A stretch of 64,000 nucleotides of DNA from assembly GCF_947502445.1 (NCBI RefSeq), contig NZ_CANMZW010000023.1, positions 28,568 through 92,567 on the forward strand, read 5' to 3'. Below, piece by piece: positions 33,212 to 41,977 of the stretch. The stretch comes from an uncultured Brevibacillus sp. GTDB lineage: Bacteria; Bacillota; Bacilli; Brevibacillales; Brevibacillaceae. Positions within the stretch are counted from its first letter, which is position 1. Each line of letters starts with the position of its first letter. The position numbers and the translations under genes are program-made. The notes below the pieces were generated by a model. It ran no database searches and was not told the origin of the DNA. It was given only the letters and a program-made list of their open reading frames with translations.

Positions 33212-36200
33212 TTACATATTTCTGCGGTATTGTCCGCCTACTTCGTACAAAGCTGCACTAATCTGTCCCAGAGACGCTACCTTCACCGTCTCCATCAGCT
33301 CCGCAAAGACGTTGCCGCCTGCCATCGCCACTTCCTGCAGCTTGCGCAAGGCTGCCTGTGCCTTGTCACGGTTGCTCTCCTGGAACGCACGAAGATTGAG
33401 TATCTGCTGCTCCTTTTCGTCTTCTGTCGCACGAGCCAGCTCGATCTCGTAATCGTCCTCAGAAGCGTTTGGATTAATAAAGGTGTTCACGCCGATAATC
33501 GGCAGCTCACCTGTATGTTTTTTCATCTCATAATACATAGACTCATCCTGGATTTTGCCGCGCTGGTATTGTGTCTCCATCGCACCCAGCACGCCACCAC
33601 GTGAGCTGATGCGCTCAAACTCCTGCATGACTGCCTCTTCAACCAGATCAGTCAGCTCATCGGTGATAAATGCACCTTGCAGTGGATTTTCATTTTTCGC
33701 GAGCCCCATCTCTTTGTTGATGATCATCTGTATCGCCATCGCGCGACGCACAGAGTTCTCTGTCGGGGTCGTGATCGCTTCATCATACGCATTGGTATGA
33801 AGTGAGTTGCAGTTGTCGTAAATCGCTACCAGAGCTTGCAGCGTCGTTCTGATATCGTTGAAATCCATCTCCTGTGCATGCAGAGAACGCCCGGAGGTCT
33901 GGATGTGGTATTTCAGCTTTTGACTGCGATCATTGCCGCCGTATCGATTTTTCATCACGGTTGCCCAAATACGACGAGCTACCCGACCAATGACTGTGTA
34001 CTCAGGATCGAGTCCATTGGAGAAGAAGAAGGACAGATTCGGCGCAAAATCATCGATGTGCATGCCACGGCTCAAATAATACTCCACGTACGTAAAGCCG
34101 TTGGAAAGCGTAAATGCCAGCTGCGTGATCGGATTGGCTCCCGCCTCTGCAATGTGGTAGCCAGAGATCGAGACCGAATAGTAGTTGCGCACTTTGTTGT
34201 CGATGAAATACTGCTGGATATCCCCCATCATGCGCAAGGCAAACTCGGTGGAGAAAATGCACGTATTTTGTCCCTGATCTTCCTTGAGGATGTCGGCTTG
34301 CACCGTTCCACGAACAGTCGAGAGCGTATACGCTTTAATTTTTGCACTCTCTTCCTCAGTAGGCTGACGCCCCTCGCGTTGGACAAATGCCTCGATTTGC
34401 TGCTCAATCGCCGTATTCATGAACATCGCCAATATCATCGGAGCCGGTCCGTTGATCGTCATGGATACAGAAGTGCTCGGTGCGCACAGGTCAAAGCCTG
34501 CATACAGCTTTTTCATGTCATCCAATGTACAAATGCTTACGCCACTCGTACCGATCTTCCCATAAATGTCCGGGCGATAATCCGGGTCTTCCCCGTAAAG
34601 GGTAACCGAGTCAAAGGCTGTACTGAGTCGCTTCGCCTCGTCATTTTGCGACAGGAAATGAAAGCGTCGATTCGTCCGCTCTGGAGTGCCCTCACCAGCA
34701 AACTGCCGCTTCGGGTCCTCTCCTTCCCGTTTGAACGGAAAGACACCTGCTGTATAAGGAAACTCCCCTGGCACATTTTCTGTTAACGACCATTTCAGCA
34801 GCTCGCCCCAGTCCTGATAGTCAGGAATAGCCACTTTGGATATACGTGTACCTGACAGCGACTCGCTGAACAGCTTGGTGACGATTTCCTTGTCGCGGAT
34901 TTTGGTGACGAACTGATCTTGCTTGTATGCTGCTTTTAGCTTTGGCCAGTTTTCGAGAATACGCTTGCATTCTGGATGGAGCTTTTCTTCGAATAAAGTG
35001 ATCTGCTTTTCAAGTACGCCTACCAATTCATCTGTAGCAGAATCTCCCGAAGCAAGCAGCGTTTCTTTTGCTCCATGCAGCTGGAACAGCTTGCGTGCAA
35101 TGGCAGACTGTTCTTCTGCGTATTGACGATAGTTGCGCACTGTATTGGCTATCTCTTGCAAATAATTGATTCTTTCTGTCGGAATCAATGAAGTTTTATG
35201 AATTTTTACAGGGGTCGTATCCAGAGCGTCAACAGACCATTCCACACCGGTTTTCTCGACGATTCGATGCATCAATGCTGCGAATAAGACATTTGTTCCA
35301 GGATCGTTGAACTGGCTGGCAATCGTGCCGTATACAGGCACCTTTTCGTCTGGAAGCTCAAACAGCTGATGATTGCGGCGATACTGCTTGCGTACCTCCC
35401 GCAGAGCATCCTCCGAGCCTTTGCGTTCAAACTTGTTAATCGCAATCAAATCGGCAAAGTCGAGCATGTCGATTTTTTCAAGCTGAGAAGGGGCACCGAA
35501 TTCGCTGGTCATCACGTACATGGAGACATCGCACACTTCCGTTACTTGCGCATCTCCCTGACCGATCCCGCTCGTCTCTACAATAATCAGATCAAAATGA
35601 GCCGCACGTGCTACCCGGATTGCGTCCTTTACTGCTGCGGACAGCTCCATCCCGGATTTGCGTGTAGCTAAACTGCGCATATAGACGCGCGGTGTGGTAT
35701 TGGCATTCATGCGGATTCGATCGCCAAGCAATGCCCCACCAGATTTTTGCTTGGACGGGTCGACAGACAAAATCGCGACCGTCTTATCTGCATATGTGCG
35801 AACAAAACGGCGAACCAGCTCATCGGTAAGCGAGCTTTTTCCTGCACCACCCGTACCTGTGATCCCGAGTACAGGGATAGTGGCTTCTGGTTCACTCAGT
35901 TTGTTTTTGAGCGGCTCGGCCCATTCTGCCTGATCAACTGCATACTCCGCAACGGAAATAAGCCGGGCTATCGCCTGGTGATTTTGCTCTTGCAGCCCTG
36001 CGACCTCGGCGCCAAGCTGCCTGACCGTAGGGAAGTCAGACCTCTGAATCATATCATTTATCATGCCTTGCAGACCTAGGTGTCTGCCATCATCAGGTGA
36101 ATAGATTTTACAGACTCCGTATTCCTCTAGTTCTCGAATCTCGCGTGGAACGATGACACCGCCTCCGCCACCAAATACGCGGATGTGCTCAGCTCCTCGC

Positions 36201-36463
36201 TCGCGCAACAGATCAATAATGTACTTAAAATACTCCACATGACCACCCTGATACGAGCTGATGGCAATTCCTTGCACATCCTCTTGTATGGCGGCCGTCA
36301 CGATGTCGTCAACAGAGCGGTTATGACCCAAATGGATCACTTCCACTCCAGATGATTGCAAAATGCGACGCATAATATTGATCGAGGCGTCATGACCGTC
36401 ATACAAGCTGGCTGCGGTCACAAAACGAACCTTGTTTTGCGGACGATACACTTCGGTTTCCAT
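33212..36463 (-). CDS. icmF: Fused isobutyryl-CoA mutase IcmF
   Basis: 1083-residue natural fusion interconverting isobutyryl-CoA and n-butyryl-CoA with adenosylcobalamin. Domains in order: B12-binding domain (DGHDASINIM, the DxH base-off motif, about residues 22-31; GGGG loop), MeaB-type G-protein chaperone with P-loop GITGTGGAGKSS near residue 198, linker, and the methylmalonyl-CoA-mutase-like TIM barrel (from about residue 520, with SVSMTINGPAPMIL). Length and order match IcmF, not MCM. It lies downstream of a TetR gene and beta-oxidation genes, linking valine catabolism to butyryl-CoA oxidation. No cobalamin riboswitch was seen upstream. Confidence 0.94.
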   Translation of the reverse strand: METEVYRPQNKVRFVTAASLYDGHDASINIMRRILQSSGVEVIHLGHNRSVDDIVTAAIQEDVQGIAISSYQGGHVEYFKYIIDLLRERGAEHIRVFGGGGGVIVPREIRELEEYGVCKIYSPDDGRHLGLQGMINDMIQRSDFPTVRQLGAEVAGLQEQNHQAIARLISVAEYAVDQAEWAEPLKNKLSEPEATIPVLGITGTGGAGKSSLTDELVRRFVRTYADKTVAILSVDPSKQKSGGALLGDRIRMNANTTPRVYMRSLATRKSGMELSAAVKDAIRVARAAHFDLIIVETSGIGQGDAQVTEVCDVSMYVMTSEFGAPSQLEKIDMLDFADLIAINKFERKGSEDALREVRKQYRRNHQLFELPDEKVPVYGTIASQFNDPGTNVLFAALMHRIVEKTGVEWSVDALDTTPVKIHKTSLIPTERINYLQEIANTVRNYRQYAEEQSAIARKLFQLHGAKETLLASGDSATDELVGVLEKQITLFEEKLHPECKRILENWPKLKAAYKQDQFVTKIRDKEIVTKLFSESLSGTRISKVAIPDYQDWGELLKWSLTENVPGEFPYTAGVFPFKREGEDPKRQFAGEGTPERTNRRFHFLSQNDEAKRLSTAFDSVTLYGEDPDYRPDIYGKIGTSGVSICTLDDMKKLYAGFDLCAPSTSVSMTINGPAPMILAMFMNTAIEQQIEAFVQREGRQPTEEESAKIKAYTLSTVRGTVQADILKEDQGQNTCIFSTEFALRMMGDIQQYFIDNKVRNYYSVSISGYHIAEAGANPITQLAFTLSNGFTYVEYYLSRGMHIDDFAPNLSFFFSNGLDPEYTVIGRVARRIWATVMKNRYGGNDRSQKLKYHIQTSGRSLHAQEMDFNDIRTTLQALVAIYDNCNSLHTNAYDEAITTPTENSVRRAMAIQMIINKEMGLAKNENPLQGAFITDELTDLVEEAVMQEFERISSRGGVLGAMETQYQRGKIQDESMYYEMKKHTGELPIIGVNTFINPNASEDDYEIELARATEDEKEQQILNLRAFQESNRDKAQAALRKLQEVAMAGGNVFAELMETVKVASLGQISAALYEVGGQYRRNM

Positions 36464-36541
36464 CGTTCCACTCTCCCCGAGAATCTTTTTAGAATAGCAG
36501 TTAAGAAAACCTCTATCGAGGCCACCTTAAACGTTTTCTAT

Positions 36542-37174
36542 TCATTCGGAGACACTGATTTCACGAAGCAACAGTGTAATCTGCTTCTCGGTGTACTCCT
36601 CCAATGAATAGTGCTTGTGCAGCGCCCACCGGCGGAATACCCACATCTCACCCAGCACCATGATATTGTCAGCCATCAGCTTGACATGCTTTTCATCAAT
36701 GCGCAGTGATCCGTCGGCAATCCCGCGATGCAGGATCTCCACAAAAATTTGCGAAATTTCTTCCTCACGCCCCAGCACATAGCGAAGCGTTTCTTTTGGA
36801 AGTGATTTGGACTCTTGATAAATGAGCAATACGCGGTCGCTCATCTGGTCCATCACACGAATGAGGCTCTTCAGTGCGAGCTTTAAAATTTTCAGGCCCG
36901 TTCCGTTAAAGTTAATCGCTTCACGCAAACGAGTTTCCATCTCCGCATGGATCGCATCGCATACGAGATAGAGAACATCTTCTTTTGACTCGATATATTC
37001 GTATAAAGTCCCGATACTAAAACCAGACGCCCGAGCAATCTCTCTCGTCGTTGTTTTATGGAAGCCTTTATGAATAAAGAGATGAACAGCAGCCTCAATA
37101 ATCTGTTCCCGCCGTTTTTCAATCAGCTTCGGGTCCTTTACTAGGGACGGTATGGTTTTTCTTTTTTCGGACAC
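36542..37174 (-). CDS. TetR-family regulator of the acyl-CoA genes
   Basis: 210 residues. N-terminal TetR helix-turn-helix (IIEAAVHLFIHKGFHKTTTR then EIARASGFSIGTLYEYIESK), followed by a large helical ligand domain, as in acyl-CoA-responsive regulators. Start GTG at 37174 with GGAAAGGTGG upstream. Its own promoter is at 37268-37296, and an operator-like TGAGCGTTTGGTCA lies 25 nt upstream of the start. The same motif occurs at the thiolase and fadF promoters, so it is probably the local regulator. It is less similar to B. subtilis FadR in its DNA-reading region than would be expected of an orthologue, by eye. Confidence 0.85.
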   Translation of the reverse strand: MSEKRKTIPSLVKDPKLIEKRREQIIEAAVHLFIHKGFHKTTTREIARASGFSIGTLYEYIESKEDVLYLVCDAIHAEMETRLREAINFNGTGLKILKLALKSLIRVMDQMSDRVLLIYQESKSLPKETLRYVLGREEEISQIFVEILHRGIADGSLRIDEKHVKLMADNIMVLGEMWVFRRWALHKHYSLEEYTEKQITLLLREISVSE

Positions 37175-37198
37175 AACAAATCCACCTTTCCAACCGAC

Positions 37199-37212
37199 TG
37201 AGCGTTTGGTCA
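37199..37212. promoter_or_regulatory. TetR-type operator at the regulator's own gene
   Basis: TGAGCGTTTGGTCA; read on the minus strand TGACCAAACGCTCA it shares CGCTCA and the 14-bp layout with 41867-41880 and 45896-45909. Confidence 0.5.
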
Positions 37213-37267
37213 GACACCTTATGGAAAAGAAAGGCGCAAACACTCTACTCTGTATCGTTTCGCAACC

Positions 37268-37296
37268 ATTATACGCGAGTAAGAGCCTAATGCCAA
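37268..37296 (-). promoter_or_regulatory. SigA-type promoter of the TetR gene
   Basis: TTGGCA (37296-37291), 17-nt spacer, TATAAT (37273-37268). The leader is about 85 nt. Confidence 0.75.
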
Positions 37297-37380
37297 ACCT
37301 TTCTTTTCCCGTTCCTACACACAGAAAAACCGTTTACCGCCAAGAAAATGTTTACTTCCGCATTTTAAATCATGGCGATT

Positions 37381-38523
37381 CTATTCTTTCAGCAAGTAAT
37401 TGCTAATTACGACACGCTGAATTTCGTTGGTTCCTTCATAGATTTGGGTGATTTTTGCATCACGCATGAAGCGTTCCACCGGATATTCACGCGTGTAGCC
37501 GTAGCCACCGAATACTTGCACAGCCTCGGTTGTGACTTCCATCGCCGTATCCCCTGCGAAAACTTTGGACATCGCAGAAGCTTTTCCATATGGCAAGCCT
37601 TGATCTTCCAACCAAGCTGCTTGGTACGTAAGCAGGCGCGACGCCTCGATTTTCGTCGCCATATCCGCCAGCTTAAACTGGATAGCCTGCAGTGCAGCGA
37701 TTGGTTTGCCAAACTGTTTGCGTTCTTTGGCATAATCACGCGCATGCTCGAATGCTCCCTGAGCAATTCCCAATGCTTGCGCTGCGATTCCGTTTCGTCC
37801 TCCATCCAAGGTCATCATCGCAATTTTGAAGCCTTGGCCTTCTTCGCCCAGCATGTTTTCTACTGGTACGCGGACGTTGTCAAAATTGACTGCGAGTGTT
37901 GGCGAGGAGCGAATCCCCAGTTTCTTTTCTTTTTTCCCCATCGTAAAGCCATCCATGCCTTTTTCTACGATAAAAGCTGTGATTCCTTTGTGCTTCAGCT
38001 CAGGACTGGTAACAGCAAAAACGATGTAGATTTCAGCTTCGCCTGCGTTGGTAATGAAGATTTTGCTACCGTTCAATACGTAGTGGTCTCCATCAAGTAC
38101 CGCAGTTGTGCGCATACCCGCTGAATCCGAACCAGAGCCTGGCTCCGTCAAACAGTAAGCACCCATTTTCTTTCCTTCTGCCAGTGGACGCAGGAACTTT
38201 TGCTTTTGCTCCTCCGTACCAAACTTGTAGATTGGCCAGCTAGCCAATGAAACCTGTGCGGACAAAGTCACGCCAATAGAGGAATCCACACGGGAGAGTT
38301 CTTCCACTGCAATGACGTAGCTCAAATAGTCAGCGCCTGCCCCACCATACTCCTCCGGCCATGGAATACCGGTCAGTCCAAGCTCTGCCATCTGTTCGAA
38401 AATGGAACGATCAAAACGCTCTTCCTCATCACGTTCCGCAGCTGTCGGAGCCACTTGGGTCTCAGCAAAGTCGCGGATCATTTTTCGCATCATGTCATGT
38501 TCTTCAGTCAATTGGAAATTCAT
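37381..38523 (-). CDS. Acyl-CoA dehydrogenase (short/branched-chain type)
   Basis: FAD flavoprotein oxidising acyl-CoA to trans-2-enoyl-CoA, passing electrons to ETF. 380 residues. Visible: LTEPGSGSDSAGMRT, the FAD/substrate block RKQFGKPIAALQAIQ, and the C-terminal EYPVERFMRDAKITQIYEGTNE, whose Glu of YEGTNE is the usual catalytic base in short-chain enzymes. ATG at 38523 with GGGGGAG upstream. Last gene of the thiolase-hbd-acd-acd run. The substrate (butyryl-, isobutyryl- or 2-methylbutyryl-CoA) cannot be assigned from sequence. Confidence 0.93.
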   Translation of the reverse strand: MNFQLTEEHDMMRKMIRDFAETQVAPTAAERDEEERFDRSIFEQMAELGLTGIPWPEEYGGAGADYLSYVIAVEELSRVDSSIGVTLSAQVSLASWPIYKFGTEEQKQKFLRPLAEGKKMGAYCLTEPGSGSDSAGMRTTAVLDGDHYVLNGSKIFITNAGEAEIYIVFAVTSPELKHKGITAFIVEKGMDGFTMGKKEKKLGIRSSPTLAVNFDNVRVPVENMLGEEGQGFKIAMMTLDGGRNGIAAQALGIAQGAFEHARDYAKERKQFGKPIAALQAIQFKLADMATKIEASRLLTYQAAWLEDQGLPYGKASAMSKVFAGDTAMEVTTEAVQVFGGYGYTREYPVERFMRDAKITQIYEGTNEIQRVVISNYLLKE

Positions 38524-38593
38524 ATCTATCACTCCCCCATGTGCTGTTCGGCAAGTCCGTGTCCGGGAATGCCCCCGCCGGACTTTGCTCCTA

Positions 38594-39736
38594 TTAGTCA
38601 GCAAGCAAATGCTTGGCGATCACAATACGTTGAATTTCGTTGGTGCCTTCATATATTTGGGTAACCTTGGCATCGCGGAACAACCGTTCAACTGGGTATT
38701 CCCTCGTGTAGCCATAGCCGCCAAAGATTTGCACAGCTTCCGTCGCCAGCTCCATCGCGGTATCCGTCGCAAAGCGCTTAGCCATGGATGCTTCCATCCC
38801 ACAAGAAATGCCTTGACTTCTAAGCCATGCTGCACGATAGACCAACAAGCGGGCTACCTCCGCCTTTGTTGCCATATCCGCAAGCTTGAAGCCGATTGCT
38901 TGCTGTTTGCCAATTGCTTGACCGAATTGCTTGCGCTCTTTTGCATACTCCGTGGCGTACTGCACTGCTGCCTCGGCAATTCCTAATGCTTGTGCGGCAA
39001 TCCCGATTCGGCCTGAGTCCAGATTAGCCATTGCGATGCAAAAGCCTTCTCCTTCATCGCCCAGCAGATTAGCGGCAGGTACACGCGCATTGTCGAAGAC
39101 CAGCTCTGTTGTATAGGAGCCGTGCAGGCCCATTTTCTTTTCTTTTTTCCCAACGGAAAATCCTGGTGTATCCTTTTCCACGATAAAGGCAGAAATTCCT
39201 TTTGTTCCTTTGGTGGAATCGGTTACAGCAAACGCGATATACGTATCTGCCTCGCCGCCATTCGTGATAAACACCTTGTTTCCGTTGAGAATGTACTCAT
39301 CACCTTGTCTGACGGCAGTCGTCCGAATACTGCTTGCATCCGAGCCAGCGTGAGGCTCCGTGAGAGCAAACGCTCCGAGATATTCACCACCTGCCAGCTT
39401 TGGCATGTATTTCTTCTTCTGCTCGTCAGTCCCGAAATAAAGAATCGGATTCGTGCCTACCGAAGTGTGCACAGACAAGATCACACCTACAGTTGCACTC
39501 ACTTTGGATATTTCGTGAATCGCCAAAATGTAGGAGATAAAGTCCGCCCCTGCTCCGCCCCATTCCTCGGCGATCGGGATTCCCATCAGCCCCATTTCAC
39601 CCATCTTCTTAATAATGTGGCGCGGGAATTGATCCGTTTCCTCCATGACCGGGACGAAGGGCGCTATCTCCTTTTGGGCAAAATCGCGCACCATGCGTCG
39701 CATCATTTCTTGTTCTTCATTCAATCGAAAATCCAT
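38594..39736 (-). CDS. Acyl-CoA dehydrogenase, second paralogue
   Basis: 380 residues, closely related in layout to its downstream neighbour: LTEPHAGSDASSIRTT, KQFGQAIGKQQAIG, and EYPVERLFRDAKVTQIYEGT with the catalytic Glu. ATG at 39736. The gap to hbd upstream is 32 nt and to the next dehydrogenase 70 nt. The pair look like an old tandem duplication; one may act on straight-chain butyryl-CoA and one on branched acyl-CoA (inference). Confidence 0.93.
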   Translation of the reverse strand: MDFRLNEEQEMMRRMVRDFAQKEIAPFVPVMEETDQFPRHIIKKMGEMGLMGIPIAEEWGGAGADFISYILAIHEISKVSATVGVILSVHTSVGTNPILYFGTDEQKKKYMPKLAGGEYLGAFALTEPHAGSDASSIRTTAVRQGDEYILNGNKVFITNGGEADTYIAFAVTDSTKGTKGISAFIVEKDTPGFSVGKKEKKMGLHGSYTTELVFDNARVPAANLLGDEGEGFCIAMANLDSGRIGIAAQALGIAEAAVQYATEYAKERKQFGQAIGKQQAIGFKLADMATKAEVARLLVYRAAWLRSQGISCGMEASMAKRFATDTAMELATEAVQIFGGYGYTREYPVERLFRDAKVTQIYEGTNEIQRIVIAKHLLAD

Positions 39737-39768
39737 GTCCGTCCTACCTTTCCATACGAATTTCTCTG

Positions 39769-40620
39769 TTAGTTGTAAACGTAGAAACCTCGACCGGATT
39801 TTTTACCGAGCCAGCCCGCTTTCACATATTTCCGCAGAAGTGGACATGGGCGGTATTTGGAGTCCGCAAATCCTTCGTGCAAGACCTCCATGATGTAGAG
39901 GCATGTATCCAGACCGATGAAATCAGCGAGCTTGAGCGGTCCCATCGGATGATTCATCCCCAGCTTCATCACTTCGTCAATCGCCTCTGGAGTTGCAACG
40001 CCTTCGTATACACAGTAGATCGCTTCGTTGATCATCGGCATCAGCACGCGGTTAGAGACAAATCCCGGGAAGTCGTTCACACTGACAGGGACTTTGCCCA
40101 TCTGCTTGGATAGATCCTCTGTAAGCTGGTAAACCTCGTCCGCTGTTTGCAATCCTCGAATAATTTCGACCAGCTTCATCACCGGAACCGGGTTCATGAA
40201 GTGCATTCCGATTACCTTTTCAGGGCGTTTGGTTACAGCCGCGATTTCAGTAATAGGCAACGAGGAGGTGTTGCTCGCCAGGACAGTATGCGGTGGGCAT
40301 ACTTCATCGAGCTTGGTGAAAATTTGTGTTTTGACAGCCATGTTTTCGGTAACGGCCTCTACTACAAAATCTACATACTGGCCATCAGCCAAATCAGTCG
40401 ACAAAACGAGACGAGAGAGAATCGCTTGTTTTTCCTCTTCACTGAGCTTGCCTTTTTCCACGTTGCGTGAAAGATTGCCTGTGATCGTAGCCAGACCGCG
40501 CTCGACGAATTCTTGTCGGATGTCATTCAGATATACCCGAAAGCCTGCCTGCGCTGCTACTTGAGCGATACCGCTGCCCATTTGTCCCGCTCCGATGACC
40601 ATAATCGTTTGTACGTTCAT
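39769..40620 (-). CDS. mmgB: 3-hydroxybutyryl-CoA dehydrogenase
   Basis: NAD-dependent oxidation of 3-hydroxybutyryl-CoA to acetoacetyl-CoA. Rossmann motif GAGQMGSGIAQVAAQAG near residue 10, catalytic His in GMHFMNPVPVMKLVE, and C-terminal domain GMNHPMGPLKLADFIGLD. 283 residues, the short monofunctional form, without a hydratase domain. It lies 13 nt downstream of the thiolase gene. Confidence 0.94.
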   Translation of the reverse strand: MNVQTIMVIGAGQMGSGIAQVAAQAGFRVYLNDIRQEFVERGLATITGNLSRNVEKGKLSEEEKQAILSRLVLSTDLADGQYVDFVVEAVTENMAVKTQIFTKLDEVCPPHTVLASNTSSLPITEIAAVTKRPEKVIGMHFMNPVPVMKLVEIIRGLQTADEVYQLTEDLSKQMGKVPVSVNDFPGFVSNRVLMPMINEAIYCVYEGVATPEAIDEVMKLGMNHPMGPLKLADFIGLDTCLYIMEVLHEGFADSKYRPCPLLRKYVKAGWLGKKSGRGFYVYN

Positions 40621-40633
40621 GAAAAAGGCCTCC

Positions 40634-41812
40634 CTACTCCACTTTAATCAGGATAGCGTCACCCTGTGCCGCTCCACTGCATATCGCTGCGATGCCCAAA
40701 CCGCCACCGCGTCTTTTCAGCTCATACGCGAGGTGCATGATAATGCGCGCTCCACTCGCGCCGATCGGGTGACCGAGCGCGATCGCTCCCCCGTTTACAT
40801 TTACTTTTTCATCATCCCATCCAACGATTTTGCCGCTTGTCAGCGTCACTGCTGCAAACGCCTCATTGACCTCAAACAAGTCAATTTCATCGAGGGAGAT
40901 TCCCGTCTTTTCCAAAAGCTTGTTGATAGCCAGGCCTGGAGTTGTCGCAATATAAGGAGCTTCTGCCCCTACCTGTGCATGTCCGAGGATTGTTGCGAGG
41001 GGCTTGATGCCAAGCTCCTCTGCTTTGGCATCGGACATCAACACCATCGCTGCTGCCCCATCATTAATTCCCGGAGCATTGCCCGCCGTAATCGTGCCGT
41101 CCTTTTTATAAACTGGCGGCAGCTTGGCAAGTCCCGCCATTGTTGTATCCGGACGCGGTCCCTCGTCTTTGGTGACCTGCACTGGCTCGCCTTTTCGCTG
41201 GGGAATCGATACTGCTACAATCTCTTCGTCAAAGCGCCCACTGGCAGCTGCCAGTGCCGTACGCTGCTGGCTGCGGAGTGCCCACTCATCCTGAGCCTCA
41301 CGAGTGATTTCATACTCTTCTGCGACATTGCTTCCGTGAACTGCCATCGGCACCTGATCAAACGGACAGGTAAGCCCGTCATACATCATCAGATCACGAA
41401 CTGTCGCGTCTCCCATCCGCATCCCGTAACGAGCGTCTGGCAGGGCATAGGGCGCATTGCTCATGCTTTCCATGCCACCTGCGACAATAATCTCGCCATC
41501 ACCCGCACGGATGATCTGATCTCCCATCGTAACGGCTCGCATACCGGAGGCACATACCTTGTTGATCGTCTCGCTCGCTACATCCCAGGGCAGTCCCGCT
41601 TTTCTGGCGGCTTGACGGGACGGTACCTGACCCGCTCCTGCCTGTACAACCATGCCCATGATGACCTCGTCTACCTGGGCACCCGAAACACCGGAGCGCT
41701 CCAAAGCTTCCTTGATCACTACGGCTCCCAAATCTACAGCAGACAAAGCTTTCAATGAACCTCCAAACTTACCGAACGGGGTACGTGCTGCCCCCACAAT
41801 CACTGTCTTCAT
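40634..41812 (-). CDS. Acetyl-CoA C-acetyltransferase (thiolase)
   Basis: 392 residues. Condensing/degradative thiolase with the active Cys in NKVCASGMRAV (near residue 88), NVNGGAIALGHPIGASGAR with the His base, and the second Cys in IAAICSGAAQGDA. ATG at 41812 with GGAGGG upstream; an earlier in-frame start would begin inside the operator. First gene of the operon thiolase-hbd-acd-acd. Similar to MmgA/YhfS-type thiolases. Confidence 0.94.
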   Translation of the reverse strand: MKTVIVGAARTPFGKFGGSLKALSAVDLGAVVIKEALERSGVSGAQVDEVIMGMVVQAGAGQVPSRQAARKAGLPWDVASETINKVCASGMRAVTMGDQIIRAGDGEIIVAGGMESMSNAPYALPDARYGMRMGDATVRDLMMYDGLTCPFDQVPMAVHGSNVAEEYEITREAQDEWALRSQQRTALAAASGRFDEEIVAVSIPQRKGEPVQVTKDEGPRPDTTMAGLAKLPPVYKKDGTITAGNAPGINDGAAAMVLMSDAKAEELGIKPLATILGHAQVGAEAPYIATTPGLAINKLLEKTGISLDEIDLFEVNEAFAAVTLTSGKIVGWDDEKVNVNGGAIALGHPIGASGARIIMHLAYELKRRGGGLGIAAICSGAAQGDAILIKVE

Positions 41813-41866
41813 CGAATGACCCTCCATTCTGCTGCAGAATAGCTCATCAACGAAAATTGAATTGAT

Positions 41867-41923
41867 CGAGCGTTCGCTCATTTTGTATATCTACATTTTG
41901 CCGTCTTCCATCCAATTAGTCAA
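41867..41923 (-). promoter_or_regulatory. Thiolase operon promoter with TetR-type operator
   Basis: TTGACT (41923-41918), exactly 17 nt, CAAAAT (41900-41895). The operator-like GAGCG-NN-CGCTC inverted repeat at 41868-41879 begins about 9 nt past the expected transcription start. Confidence 0.7.
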
Positions 41924-41931
41924 TGAATTAC

Positions 41932-41972
41932 GAAAAAAAGAACAGCCTGACTTTTCCTGCTTGTCAGGCTGC
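41932..41972 (-). terminator. Terminator after the ECF sigma/anti-sigma operon
   Basis: CAGCCTGAC / GTCAGGCTG stem followed by TTCTTTTTTTCG on the minus strand, a few bases past the stop at 41978. Confidence 0.88.
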
Positions 41973-41977
41973 TTGTA

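Noticed and set aside
40595..41758. Long open frame antisense to the thiolase gene
   Set aside because: Composition is not protein-like, and it covers the whole of a well-supported gene on the other strand.
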